DNA of 64,000 nucleotides from Kiritimatiellia bacterium (GTDB lineage: Bacteria; Verrucomicrobiota; Kiritimatiellia; WLWN01): positions 1,926,538 to 1,990,537 of the forward strand of contig WLWN01000001.1 of NCBI GenBank assembly GCA_012103575.1. The letters run 5' to 3'. Shown here piece after piece: positions 55,785-64,000 of this stretch. Each line of letters starts with the position of its first letter. Position 1 is the stretch's first letter. The notes below the pieces were generated by a model, which made no database searches, was not told the origin of the DNA, and saw only the letters and a list, made by a program, of their open reading frames with translations. The position numbers and the translations under genes were made by a program.

Positions 55785-58700
55785 TTATTTGCCCGTTTTT
55801 TTACTGCCGAAGGGATATTGCGTTGGGAAATCGAGCAGTTTGGTGAACTTTTCTTTTAGCGGATAAGCGTTAATAGCATTCTGCTCCGGCTTCAAAGTCT
55901 CCGTTATCACTGGACGCGGAGGTTTATGTTCGAAGGGGTATTGCGTTGGGAAATCGAGCAGTTTGATAAATTTTTCTTTTAGCGGATAAGCGTTAATAGT
56001 ATTCTGCTCCGGCTTCAAAGCCTCCGTTATCACTGGATGCCAAGGTTTATGTTGTATAATCATCGGCATTCCGGCTTCATCAAGATTACGTTTGACGTTG
56101 TTCCAGAGCTTAATCTTTTTGGTGTTGCTCGAGGTATAATTATCTGCGCCACCCTGGACCGAGTATTTAGCCGACCACTCTCCCGTGCCTATAAATTCAA
56201 CCCGCGGGTTTTCCAACCCGGATTCTTCTGCCGATTCGCTTAGCAGTCCTTTGACCCTTTCGACTGGATAAGAGGGATCGATATCTAAAGTAAGCTCAGT
56301 TTTATATCTTTCATTCGGCAAGCTGAAGTTTTCTACTACCGATTCGGCAATTTCATGGTTGGGAATACTGACCACCGTATCAAAAGGGGTCAATATGCGA
56401 GTGGTTCGCCAAGTCATCCCAATGACTTTTGATGGTTTTCGCTCGCCGATTCTGACTCGATCGCCGACTCTAATCCAGTCGCCGATTTCAAAAGGCTTTT
56501 CAATAAAAACTGTCAGCCCTCCCAGTAAGTTCGCTATCGTCTCTCTGGCCGCCATGGCGATGGCAAGTCCGCCAATACCCAAGCCAGCCATAATTGTTAC
56601 GATATTGAACCCGAACAAGTTGAGTACCATAATGATAGCCGTTGCCGAAATGGCGATCTGTAAAGAGGTCCTTAAGAATGTGGTTCCATACTTCTTCTGA
56701 GAGTTGTGTTGTATATTTCGAGATTTTTCAATATAATTAATGATTTGGTTCATAAACCAGATTAAAATAATGGCCACCAACACAATGCTCGCTATTTTTA
56801 TGAGCATCTGGATAGCTGCTTGACGCGAGTTCTTGAGACGCTCTTTCCGTAAAGTATGAATTTCGCCGCGATCGACAGAATTTCTAGCCATTCCTGACAC
56901 AACGATTTTCCCGGTTGATTGCGTTGACGTCCCGGTTTTCGCTGAAGCCCGACCGGTCAACGTGAGGATCCGGCGTTCTACGGTCGACTTCTCGGCCGCC
57001 AACCGCTCCAGTTCTTCTTGAGAAAGATTGACTTCCATCCGGATTGTCGAAGTCAGTCTTTTCTTAAACAGGCTCAGCCATTTCCCGGCTATCAACATGT
57101 TGGCGTGATGGTCTATGATCCGCTCGCCAGCAGCGTAAATTCTCTCGGCCCGGTCTGCTTCATCAAGGTCAAACAGGGGAGGGGACTCGGTCTCCAGCCC
57201 TTGGATCCCGGTCTGAATATGGGCCAACTCGTCTTTTTCCTTTTGCTTGAATTTGTTGACGCGTTTTTGGAGCAGCGGCACAATGTGGGCGACAGCTGTT
57301 TGTTCAACTTCTATATTTTTCTTGAAAAGCTCCATGGTATTGATCTGATCCTGGTAATTATCTTTCTGCGCCTCTAGCATGATTAGTTCCAGGTAGTAGG
57401 CCTTTAATAGTTCCCCCGTGGTTTTGGTGTTTTCGTCGGAACGGGTAAAATCGGTTACGATATCGTACCAACGATCTTCGGAATCGGCCCGTCGCGTTGC
57501 CTTGCGTTTCAACGTTTTCTGTTTCACTTCAGGAAGCGTCTTTAGGTCGGTGGGAAAATCCTGTTTCAGTTTTCCGATCGCCAAACGTTGGTCCACGCGT
57601 TGTCCGGTTGTACGTTGCACATTGATCAATAGCGGTAAAAGTTTATCAGGGGTTGCTGTCAGTTGTTTAAGCTGTTCGATCTCCTCCGCTATCCGGGTTT
57701 GGTCGCTCAGCAGTTCTTCGTTCATAGTCTCAAGCGCTACTATACGATTCTTTTTCAACGCCTCAGCAATCCCGGGTGGAATTTGAGCGCTGTTTATTTC
57801 TCCCCGACCCACCCGTTTTTTTATCTCGAAGGCGTTGGCATAATGTTGCAGAAGCCGTTTCCGATTTTCAGCGAGTGCGTCTATGGTTTGTTCGAACCGT
57901 TGTTTTAGGATCTTTGACTCCGTTAAAATGTCCGTCTGTTTTTTTTGCTGATCTTCGATCATAAGGATACGGGACAACAACAGGTTTTGATATTGATTAA
58001 CGTCGGAGGTCTCTTGATCATTCTCTTCCGCTATGTCGGCGTCAGTTTCTCGGACCGATGCTCCTGGCTGTATCCTCACAGAGGAGGTAAAAGAGGTGGG
58101 CGCGTTTAATCCTGCCAGCTTGTACAGATAAGTGAGTAATTTATTCCTTTTAGCCATGATCGCTGGTTGAGCCGACCGGAATAAAGGGTCGGTAATCGAA
58201 CCCAATTTTTTTTTGGCTGTTTCTTCCACTTCCCGCATTTCTTCAAGCTTCATCAACTGTTCATTCAAGCGCTCTTCAGCTTCCGGTAAAGCCAGAGCAT
58301 TTTTTTCAAACCGTTGCAGCATTTTTTCCGTCGAAAGCCTTTTAACGGCCGCTTCCCACTCCAGGATATTCCGTCCAAATTCTTCATCGTTCTTTAATTG
58401 GGCCTGTTTTTCAACGGCGGCATTCCGTGCTTTTGCATTCTGAAACACGCGCTCCTTTATTTCTTCGATTAGGTCTTTTCCCCTTTTGGATGACTGCAAC
58501 ATTTCGGTAGCGACGGTAGAGACCCTTCGGAAAGCTTCCATCAGTTCCTCGGATTGAGTATGCTCGGAGATCGAGTTAGTTGCGATTTTTTCTTCACCCA
58601 CAAATTGCTCGATAGCCCCGGCTACTGCCCACATCTTAAACAGATGTTCCGCGAAGAAGTCGGCATTGGCCTTACAGGTTTCGCTGTGCTCAACAGATGA

Positions 58701-59423
58701 TTCTAAAGTTGCCTGAAACGTTTTGAGGGCTTCCATGCGCTGGGTATAATATCTGATCAATGCTTCGACATCCGGCGCCTTCAGTGACTCTTCTGTAAGC
58801 TCGTCCCGAACCGGTGGACGTGTTCCCAACTCCTCTTCCCTGTGCTGGAGGGTAACCTGCAAGTTGCTGATAACTCCAAATGAACGCGATAAAGTTTCTT
58901 GAAGCCATATTCGTTCTTCCTGCCATTCGGAGTTCAAGGCCAGAATATCCTCAGGTGATTGTTGTAGATAGAGTTGTTTGAGCTCCTCGAGCTTAATCTG
59001 CTCGGCATGGCGATTACGTGCAGAAGCATGGCTCTCTTCAGCTTCGACCAACACCGTTTGCGCTTCAGCCAGCTCCGCGGCGTTACGCTCCAGCTCCCGT
59101 CCGGCCTCTTCTTCCTTACGCTGGAGTTCTTGTCGATCAAGTCCTAACGTTACCTGGGCGGCAGAGAGCTTTTCCGTTTCCATGAAAGGAGGGACTTCAC
59201 TTTTTAATAACGTCCCATCCTCAATACGCAAGTGGGTTTCCAGAAGAAACCCTTTCAACGCTTGCAATACGTTCTGTAAGCCTTCAGCAGATGTTTGCGC
59301 GGCATCCAGCTGCTCCACTCGTTTGGTCGAAAGCGCCTGCTCGTCCTGCAGAAGCTTCAGTTTACGCCGACACAAGCCAACATGAGTCTGAGTCGATTCC
59401 AGAAAGCGTTTGACGCGTTCCAA
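55785..59423 (-). CDS. C-terminal half of the giant MscS-type protein (coiled-coil module 2, MscS core)
   Basis: Up to 1,212 residues if counted from TTG 59423. Module 2 parallels module 1 (RELERNAAELAEAQTVLVEA, LSTEKMLQRFEKNALALPEA, KKRVGRGEINSAQIPPGIAE). Around residue 870 come three membrane helices (MLIKIASIVLVAIILIWFM, LQIAISATAIIMVLNLFG, TIMAGLGIGGLAIAMAARET) and then the MscS beta domain (FIEKPFEIGDWIRVGDRV, RTTRILTPFDTVVSIPNHEI). The pore-helix Gly/Ala pattern is conserved. The tail carries two 41-residue direct repeats. Confidence 0.8.
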   Translation of the reverse strand: MERVKRFLESTQTHVGLCRRKLKLLQDEQALSTKRVEQLDAAQTSAEGLQNVLQALKGFLLETHLRIEDGTLLKSEVPPFMETEKLSAAQVTLGLDRQELQRKEEEAGRELERNAAELAEAQTVLVEAEESHASARNRHAEQIKLEELKQLYLQQSPEDILALNSEWQEERIWLQETLSRSFGVISNLQVTLQHREEELGTRPPVRDELTEESLKAPDVEALIRYYTQRMEALKTFQATLESSVEHSETCKANADFFAEHLFKMWAVAGAIEQFVGEEKIATNSISEHTQSEELMEAFRRVSTVATEMLQSSKRGKDLIEEIKERVFQNAKARNAAVEKQAQLKNDEEFGRNILEWEAAVKRLSTEKMLQRFEKNALALPEAEERLNEQLMKLEEMREVEETAKKKLGSITDPLFRSAQPAIMAKRNKLLTYLYKLAGLNAPTSFTSSVRIQPGASVRETDADIAEENDQETSDVNQYQNLLLSRILMIEDQQKKQTDILTESKILKQRFEQTIDALAENRKRLLQHYANAFEIKKRVGRGEINSAQIPPGIAEALKKNRIVALETMNEELLSDQTRIAEEIEQLKQLTATPDKLLPLLINVQRTTGQRVDQRLAIGKLKQDFPTDLKTLPEVKQKTLKRKATRRADSEDRWYDIVTDFTRSDENTKTTGELLKAYYLELIMLEAQKDNYQDQINTMELFKKNIEVEQTAVAHIVPLLQKRVNKFKQKEKDELAHIQTGIQGLETESPPLFDLDEADRAERIYAAGERIIDHHANMLIAGKWLSLFKKRLTSTIRMEVNLSQEELERLAAEKSTVERRILTLTGRASAKTGTSTQSTGKIVVSGMARNSVDRGEIHTLRKERLKNSRQAAIQMLIKIASIVLVAIILIWFMNQIINYIEKSRNIQHNSQKKYGTTFLRTSLQIAISATAIIMVLNLFGFNIVTIMAGLGIGGLAIAMAARETIANLLGGLTVFIEKPFEIGDWIRVGDRVRIGERKPSKVIGMTWRTTRILTPFDTVVSIPNHEIAESVVENFSLPNERYKTELTLDIDPSYPVERVKGLLSESAEESGLENPRVEFIGTGEWSAKYSVQGGADNYTSSNTKKIKLWNNVKRNLDEAGMPMIIQHKPWHPVITEALKPEQNTINAYPLKEKFIKLLDFPTQYPFEHKPPRPVITETLKPEQNAINAYPLKEKFTKLLDFPTQYPFGSKKTGK
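55809..56054 (-). repeat. Two tandem 123-bp repeats in the channel gene's 3' end
   Basis: The stretch from 55809 recurs from 55932 with few changes (123 bp spacing, 41 codons). Each unit encodes KPxxPVITExLKPEQNxINA then YPLKEKFxKLLDFPTQYPF. The duplication is in frame and lies after the MscS domain. Confidence 0.85.
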
Positions 59424-61672
59424 GGGAGTTTCTTGGCGCGGGTTCGGGGAGGCTTCCAGCGGGATAGAGAGGGCGATGCATTTTGCTTTTGGACTTCTTT
59501 GAGCAGGAGTTCGCTTTTGGTAACCGCTCGCAGGTCGGTTTTGAGCTTCAGCCGTGCTTCATTCAGAAGGGCCTGGCCGTTGTCTAGTAGCTCTTGATTG
59601 GACCATTCGTTTAGTTCCCCCATTTCCTGACCCTGCAGCGTCGGTTGGAGTTCCCCTTTCATAACGGCCTCAAGGTTGCTGGCGCTACGGGGCGAAAAAG
59701 CCGCCTGTGTTTCGTCCAGCTTTTTCAGTTGGGCGATCTGTTCCCCAACCCGTTCCCATTCGCTCCATAACCATAAGTCGGTCATCATCGATTCGAGCTC
59801 ATCCATGCGATTTTTTTTCAGCGCCTTAGCGATTCCCTTTGGAATGTCGACGCTTTTGACTTGACGTCGTCCGACCCGCTTCTTTAACTCGTTTGCGTTT
59901 GCATAATGCTGTACAGCCAGCGTTCGGGTTTTCTGGAGGACGGCTTCATACTCCTGAAACTGCTGGTGCAAGAACTCTAGCGCCTCCAAAAGGTTCCTTC
60001 GCTCTCTTTGCTTCTTTTCGGTGGTGCGTAAACGTGACAACAGAAGATTTTGATACTTTTCGGTATCGACAATATCCTCGACCGTTTCGTCCTTAGTGCT
60101 ATCCTCTAATAAAAATGGATCTTTGAGTAATTTTAGCCTCCGTTCCGCTTTTTTTACTTCTGTCTGAGCGGTTTCAAGCTTCGTTGTCTGTTCGTCCAAC
60201 TGTTTTTCTTGTTCCTGTAAATCCTGAGTATTTTTAGCATATCGTTGAAGAAGCTTTTCCGTCGAAAATTTCTTGATGGAAGCTTCTCTTTCTAGGATTT
60301 TTTTAACAAAATCTTTTTCTCGCTTTAGTCGGGCACGTTTTGCCATGGCGGTCTCACGAGCTTTTGTAGAGTTCGCCAGGTCTTCGCCTATCCTTTGGAG
60401 CCGTTCTTTGGCTTGTTTGGCGGTCGTCGCAGCTTCTGTAACCAAAGCAGAGATTCTTTGTGTATCCGCAATCAACTCACCGGGAACGATTTTTTTTGGG
60501 ACCGATTTGGTTTTGATGACTTTCCTGCTGATAAGTCGTTCGATGACACGTGCCAGGGCACGCATCCTAAAAAGATGGGTATCTAACGCGTCAGCATCGG
60601 TGTTCAAGACTGTGTGGTGTTTCAGATAAGATTCTAAAGCCGACTGGAGTGCGTTCAGGGTTTTGACTTGTTGAATATGGTAGTCGACCCACGCATCCAT
60701 GGTCTGGATATCCAACACTTTTTTTTTGACTACTGCCGGTGGCGGCGCGTTCAGTTTACCTTCCAGTTTTCGGATCTGCGTGTATAAATCATTCGCTTCA
60801 GACGAAGAATGCGTCAGCGTTTCATCGAGCCAGATACGCTCTTCCTGGGCTTCGGCTGCCAAATCTGGGATCCCCTCCGAAGGGGTACCGGCAAAGCCCT
60901 GTGCTAGTTCTTCCAAGTCGACCTGCTCGGTATAGTGATCGCGTACAGACGTATAGCGGTCTTCAGTTTTGTTTAACGCTGTTTGCGCTTCGGCCAACTC
61001 GGTTGCGTTGCGCTCCAACTCTCGGCGACCTCTTTCTATCTTTTTTCCCAATTGATATCTTTGCAGCCGCAGGGTTATCTCTTCTATAGAGAGCCTGTGC
61101 TCTTTAATGGATGATGGGACGTCTCTGTCTGAAAGGGTTCCGTCTTCGGTTCGTAAACGGATTTCCAAAAGAAGGGGCTTTGCTTTTTCGACTGCGCTAG
61201 ACAAATCCCCAGCGGCTGATTGGACCGCTTGCATATCCTGAATCCACTGATTTAACAACAGTCCCTCTTCCTGAAAGAGTTCTACCTTACGCCGATCTAC
61301 CACCAAATGGTCTCCAGATTCCCCCAACAAAGCTTCGGCAATCTCTAAAGAAAAACGTTCGTGCGGGGGCAGCGGAGTCCATGGTTGAGGAAGCGAAAAC
61401 GATGAAACACGCGTTCCAGCCTCGTTTACAAAAATCTCACCGGCCTTAACCGCTCGTAGTTGCTTTGCCAGTTTCTTGATAGTGTTATCGAAAATATGAC
61501 GGCCGGTTTCTAAAAGCTTTTGGTTGGACCATTCATGCAGTCCAAGTGTTTCCGGACCCGTCTTTTCGGACTGCAGTTCTCCAGCGTATATCATCCCGAA
61601 AAGAGGGCCGGAAAGAACTACCACCAATCCTACTTTCATTATTCGAAATGGTCTGAAAAAGACCTCTTTCAT
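59357..61672 (-). CDS. N-terminal half of the giant MscS-type protein (coiled-coil module 1)
   Basis: 771 residues as read. Signal sequence (IMKVGLVVVLSGPLFGMIYA). Module 1 starts EWSNQKLLETGRHIFDNTIK and includes RRKVELFQEEGLLLNQWIQD, RRELERNATELAEAQTALNK, FSTEKLLQRYAKNTQDLQEQ, and KKRVGRRQVKSVDIPKGIAK. The start of module 2 (EWSNQELLDNGQALLNEARL) comes before the frameshift. The last 40 residues or so (from NASPSLSRW) are out of frame. Rich in Glu, Lys, Arg, Gln with heptad spacing. Confidence 0.75.
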   Translation of the reverse strand: MKEVFFRPFRIMKVGLVVVLSGPLFGMIYAGELQSEKTGPETLGLHEWSNQKLLETGRHIFDNTIKKLAKQLRAVKAGEIFVNEAGTRVSSFSLPQPWTPLPPHERFSLEIAEALLGESGDHLVVDRRKVELFQEEGLLLNQWIQDMQAVQSAAGDLSSAVEKAKPLLLEIRLRTEDGTLSDRDVPSSIKEHRLSIEEITLRLQRYQLGKKIERGRRELERNATELAEAQTALNKTEDRYTSVRDHYTEQVDLEELAQGFAGTPSEGIPDLAAEAQEERIWLDETLTHSSSEANDLYTQIRKLEGKLNAPPPAVVKKKVLDIQTMDAWVDYHIQQVKTLNALQSALESYLKHHTVLNTDADALDTHLFRMRALARVIERLISRKVIKTKSVPKKIVPGELIADTQRISALVTEAATTAKQAKERLQRIGEDLANSTKARETAMAKRARLKREKDFVKKILEREASIKKFSTEKLLQRYAKNTQDLQEQEKQLDEQTTKLETAQTEVKKAERRLKLLKDPFLLEDSTKDETVEDIVDTEKYQNLLLSRLRTTEKKQRERRNLLEALEFLHQQFQEYEAVLQKTRTLAVQHYANANELKKRVGRRQVKSVDIPKGIAKALKKNRMDELESMMTDLWLWSEWERVGEQIAQLKKLDETQAAFSPRSASNLEAVMKGELQPTLQGQEMGELNEWSNQELLDNGQALLNEARLKLKTDLRAVTKSELLLKEVQKQNASPSLSRWKPPRTRAKKLPWNASNAFWNRLRLMLACVGVN

Positions 61673-61899
61673 AAAACGTTCTCCTTATCGTTACATAGGT
61701 CATATCTTTGAGCCAAGTATGTTCCGTCAACAGGATTTTGTCCTGTTTTTCTAAATTTATGGGGGAATTATAGAGTTTACAAAATCGGTGGGCAAATTCT
61801 TAATAGATCTTTTTTGAGATTTTAAATTCAGTCTAAAAAAATACAGTGAGTTGAACCTTTGCAGGCGACAATAAGCTAGAATATATATGGTCACGGCCG

Positions 61900-62265
61900 A
61901 TGAACAAACAAGAAGAATGTGTAGAAGCTATATGCAAAAGGGCAGCGCGAAGGGTTTTAGCGCTGGGGTGGATACCGTTCTCGGCTACCTGGGGCCGTCC
62001 TGCCAATGCCATTTACATGATGAAACAGATCGGACTTGTCTATGACGTTACGTTAACAGCGAAAGACATTGACAAATGGCGAGGTTTTCTTATCACTCTT
62101 TGTGTTGTGGAGCCATTTATAATCGTGGGATCGTTGACGCATGGGCTCGGTCAGGCCGTACACGCTTGGATCAAGGATGGCAGACCGGAAGATACGTTAC
62201 CTTACATAGAAAAAATTAAACAAACAGTCAGTGAAAGGTGGGCCCGATTAAAAAAATGGTTGTAA
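61900..62265 (+). CDS. Small protein of unknown function with one or two membrane helices
   Basis: 121 residues. Hydrophobic stretch FLITLCVVEPFIIVGSLTHG near residue 70; before it RVLALGWIPFSATWGRPANA and IGLVYDVTLTAKDIDKW; basic C-terminus. I do not recognise a family. Its last codons overlap the duplicated SPFH tail at 62256, so the present C-terminus may be a product of the duplication. It is divergent from the giant channel gene. Confidence 0.5.
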   Translation: MNKQEECVEAICKRAARRVLALGWIPFSATWGRPANAIYMMKQIGLVYDVTLTAKDIDKWRGFLITLCVVEPFIIVGSLTHGLGQAVHAWIKDGRPEDTLPYIEKIKQTVSERWARLKKWL

Positions 62266-62318
62266 TCAGAAATGGATCGGAAGGGTTGCCTTTTATTTTA
62301 GGGGCCGGAAACCGTTAG
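62256..62318 (+). pseudogene. Remnant of the SPFH protein's C-terminus
   Basis: ATG 62256 to TAG 62318 reads MVVIRNGSEGLPFILGAGNR, matching the end of the SPFH protein at 53278 (MVVIGNGPEGMPIILGAGNR). It keeps the same 18-bp spacing to the following binding-protein gene as the intact pair does. This marks the left limit of the duplication. Confidence 0.85.
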
Positions 62319-62336
62319 AGAAAATAACGGCACGTC

Positions 62337-63629
62337 ATGAAAAAGCTTATTTCGGTTATGATAAAGGTAGTGAAGCTTTTAGTCGCAGCCTTGATTCTTT
62401 GGGGTGGCTATGTCTGGTTCCAAGCGAATCGTTCTTTATACCAGGCATCAAAAGAAAATCGAACGGCGGTGGCCTCTTCGGCTCAGGAGGTCCCGATTGA
62501 GATCGCGGCTGTTTACCGATCAGGAGACACTGACTTCCAGGAAGGGATCTTAATGGCCGTGGAAGAAATCAATGAGGCAGGAGGGATTCTGATGAATCAA
62601 GAGGATGAGAAATTTAAGAGAAAGGTTCAAGTCCATATGTTTGATGACGCCGACCCTTACGCGGCGCACAGGGTAGCCGAAAATGAGAATATTGTTGCTG
62701 TTATCGATAATTCCACTTCACTAAGGGCTGCAGGAGATTCAATCACCTACCAATATCATGGGATCCTCTACCTTTCCTGTGTTGCTACCCATCCCAACTT
62801 TACGGAGCACGGGTTCTCGTATGTATTCCGAACGATTCCTACGGATATAGAGTTTTCCAGAGAGATTGTAAAATTTGCCCTCTCTTTCGGGTTGAAAAAC
62901 GTTGTTTTTTTGCACGCAAGAAGTTTATACGCAATCAGTTTTGCCGAGCTGTTTAGACAAAGTGTCGAAGATATTTTTCTGGAATCGAACGTGGATCAAA
63001 AACAGACCTACCTGAATATTGTGTCTGAAAAATCCTACTGGTCTGGTGAACAGGATCTGAGGCAGGCTATTTTTTCGTTTATTAAACTTGACTATGATGC
63101 CATTTTTATTGTGGATGGCGCGAGGAGTGCCGCTTATCTCATCAAGCAAATTCGAGAGATGGGGATCAAAAAAATGATTATCGGCAGCGAAGCGTTAGAT
63201 AATCCACAGCTTATGGAGGTCGCTGGTGATGATGCGAATGGAACCTACATGACATCTATTTTTGATTCTATTATCGTTACTCAGGCGGATCAGGAGGCCT
63301 ATGCTTTTATACCTAGATTTGAAAAAAAATACGGGAGACTACCGTCTTATTGGGCTTCCCAAGCCTATGAAGCAGTTCACATTCTGGTGCAAGTCTATGA
63401 AAAAAGCAGGCAGGCAACGCCTGTTGTTGTCAGTTCAACGCTCAGAGTCACTGATGAATTGAAGGGGTTGTTAGGGGAGAGCTACTCCTTTACGCATAAA
63501 GGTGACATTATAGGGAAAAAGATTTTCGTTAAAAAAATAGAAGGCGGAGTCATTAAACCTGTCAAGATACCTGCAGGTGATTTTACGCTGAAGGTAATCA
63601 AAGACGATGGGTCAATATACGATTTGTGA
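62337..63629 (+). CDS. Membrane-anchored periplasmic binding protein (Peripla_BP_6, LivK-like), copy 2
   Basis: 430 residues, the same length as the paralogue at 51967 and close to it over the whole length. N-terminal anchor VVKLLVAALILWGGYVWFQA; binding fold GILMAVEEINEAGGI, MFDDADPYAAHRVAENENIV, HGILYLSCVATHPNFTEHGF, YVFRTIPTDIEFSREIVKFA, YWASQAYEAVHILVQVYEKS. The ligand-pocket stretches differ in places (VIDNSTSLRAAGDS against VFDYKGSQRAIRDS), so the two may bind different ligands. No permease or ATPase genes nearby. Confidence 0.8.
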   Translation: MKKLISVMIKVVKLLVAALILWGGYVWFQANRSLYQASKENRTAVASSAQEVPIEIAAVYRSGDTDFQEGILMAVEEINEAGGILMNQEDEKFKRKVQVHMFDDADPYAAHRVAENENIVAVIDNSTSLRAAGDSITYQYHGILYLSCVATHPNFTEHGFSYVFRTIPTDIEFSREIVKFALSFGLKNVVFLHARSLYAISFAELFRQSVEDIFLESNVDQKQTYLNIVSEKSYWSGEQDLRQAIFSFIKLDYDAIFIVDGARSAAYLIKQIREMGIKKMIIGSEALDNPQLMEVAGDDANGTYMTSIFDSIIVTQADQEAYAFIPRFEKKYGRLPSYWASQAYEAVHILVQVYEKSRQATPVVVSSTLRVTDELKGLLGESYSFTHKGDIIGKKIFVKKIEGGVIKPVKIPAGDFTLKVIKDDGSIYDL

Positions 63630-63763
63630 TAACGGTTTTAACATAAAGTCTGTTGCTGAATCCCCTTCAGTCATTGAGAATTTGACGCAAAGAATGTCAC
63701 TATACACTTCATCCGACGCATTAATCTTATGCAATAGGTTCTATTAAATAACTAGATATCTCT

Positions 63764-64000
63764 ATGAAACGAGCTATTTACAAGGATTTAGTCTCTTGGA
63801 AGAATAAACGTATACGTGCTCCATTGATTCTACGTGGGGCTCGCCAAGTTGGGAAGAGTTATGTTCTTCGGGAATTTGGGAAAAATGAATTTGTCAATTA
63901 TCACCATTTTGATTTTGAGAAGGACGAAAAAGAAAATGTATATCCAACCTGCGCCAGATCATCATGGAGTAGAGGATATCCCTTCTTAAAATCTTCAGCA
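63764..64000 (+). CDS. P-loop ATPase (AAA_14/DUF4143 type), N-terminal part, runs off the window edge
   Basis: From ATG 63764: MKRAIYKDLVSWKNKRIRAP then LILRGARQVGKSYVLREFGK, with the P-loop GARQVGKS. NYHHFDFEKDEKEN follows as in the family. After that the sequence (VYPTCARSSWSRGYPF) no longer resembles relatives, so a frameshift is possible just before the window ends. The remnant at 20861 is the other end of a related gene. Confidence 0.7.
   Translation, partial: MKRAIYKDLVSWKNKRIRAPLILRGARQVGKSYVLREFGKNEFVNYHHFDFEKDEKENVYPTCARSSWSRGYPFLKSSA

Larger units (their letters stand above)
55785..61672 (-). pseudogene. Giant MscS-type channel with duplicated coiled-coil region, split by one frameshift
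   Basis: Read as one gene of about 1,960 residues: signal peptide from ATG 61672 (AAGGAGA before it), two tandem copies of a long alpha-helical coiled-coil module, then the MscS core and a repeated C-terminal tail. The only break is a one-base shift near 59475, after KEVQKQ; the second half has no ATG of its own at that point and begins in frame with ALSIPLEASPNPRQETPLER. The layout (large periplasmic helical part plus MscS core) matches the MscK/MscM class, though with fewer membrane helices. A single-base sequencing error could account for the break, so the gene may be intact in the organism. Confidence 0.7.

Noticed and set aside
1..64000. tRNA or rRNA genes, prophage, integron or replication origin
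   Set aside because: I looked for tRNA-like ends, rRNA core motifs, phage structural genes, attC-like arrays and DnaA-box clusters and saw none convincing. The KEYVDE motif at 22900 alone does not show a phage.

Overview
The window looks like a chromosome segment of a PVC-superphylum bacterium, most likely a Verrucomicrobiota or Kiritimatiellota relative. This is inferred from gene content: PEP-CTERM surface proteins, a DUF2723-type membrane protein fused to TPRs, TPR proteins in an operon with ExbB/ExbD, and very large secreted proteins built of DUF11, SdrD-B and thrombospondin type-3 (TSP3) repeats. No rRNA or tRNA gene was recognised. The segment is being dismantled. It holds five IS630-family copies, three IS1380-like copies, two IS30-family elements, one IS110 element, an IS66 remnant and loose transposase fragments. 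Many host genes are split by insertions, frameshifts and true nonsense codons.

Layout. 1-5.6 kb: a TPR operon, one gene wrecked by an IS630 copy, a palindromic element and three frameshifts. 5.9-13.3 kb: a broken metallo-hydrolase, two PEP-CTERM paralogues (one decayed), a DUF2723/TPR membrane protein, a secreted archaemetzincin-like protein, a deleted spermidine-synthase-like gene and a two-repeat secreted protein. 13.4-16.5 kb: IS1380-like and IS630 elements with gene remnants. 16.5-20 kb: a molybdenum-related operon (mosA-like storage subunit, ABC ATPase, ABC-2 permease, ModA-like lipoprotein) whose mosB partner has been cut away by an IS30 element. 20.9-23 kb: ATPase remnant, patatin phospholipase and an interrupted secreted protein. 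24.8-28.5 kb: a decayed adhesin-like TSP3 gene. 28.6-30.8 kb: two CNNM/CorC-type membrane proteins. 30.8-37.6 kb: an intact TPR-TPR-ExbB-ExbD-TonB-like-zinc-ribbon cluster. 37.7-46.8 kb: a second, larger adhesin-like gene, cut by two insertion sequences. 46.8-51.7 kb: nested mobile elements. 51.8-63.6 kb: a membrane cluster with a 52-aa membrane protein, two anchored periplasmic binding-protein paralogues, an SPFH protein, two DUF697 proteins (one fused to an HTH) and a giant coiled-coil MscS-type channel split by one frameshift. The window ends inside a P-loop ATPase.

The most distinctive feature is a 163-bp palindromic element present in four copies, each with a perfect 5-bp target duplication. 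It is open for translation on both strands, and element plus duplication is 168 bp, so it adds 56 codons without shifting frame. One copy lies inside a TPR gene and one inside the IS110 transposase, in opposite orientations. This resembles the Rickettsia palindromic elements. Its 20-bp terminal repeats nearly match those of the IS1380-like elements here, so it is probably mobilised by that transposase.

Some frameshifts lie in homopolymers and could be sequencing errors. The nonsense codons, the internal deletions and the insertions that split genes are not of that kind, so real gene decay with IS expansion is the better reading.
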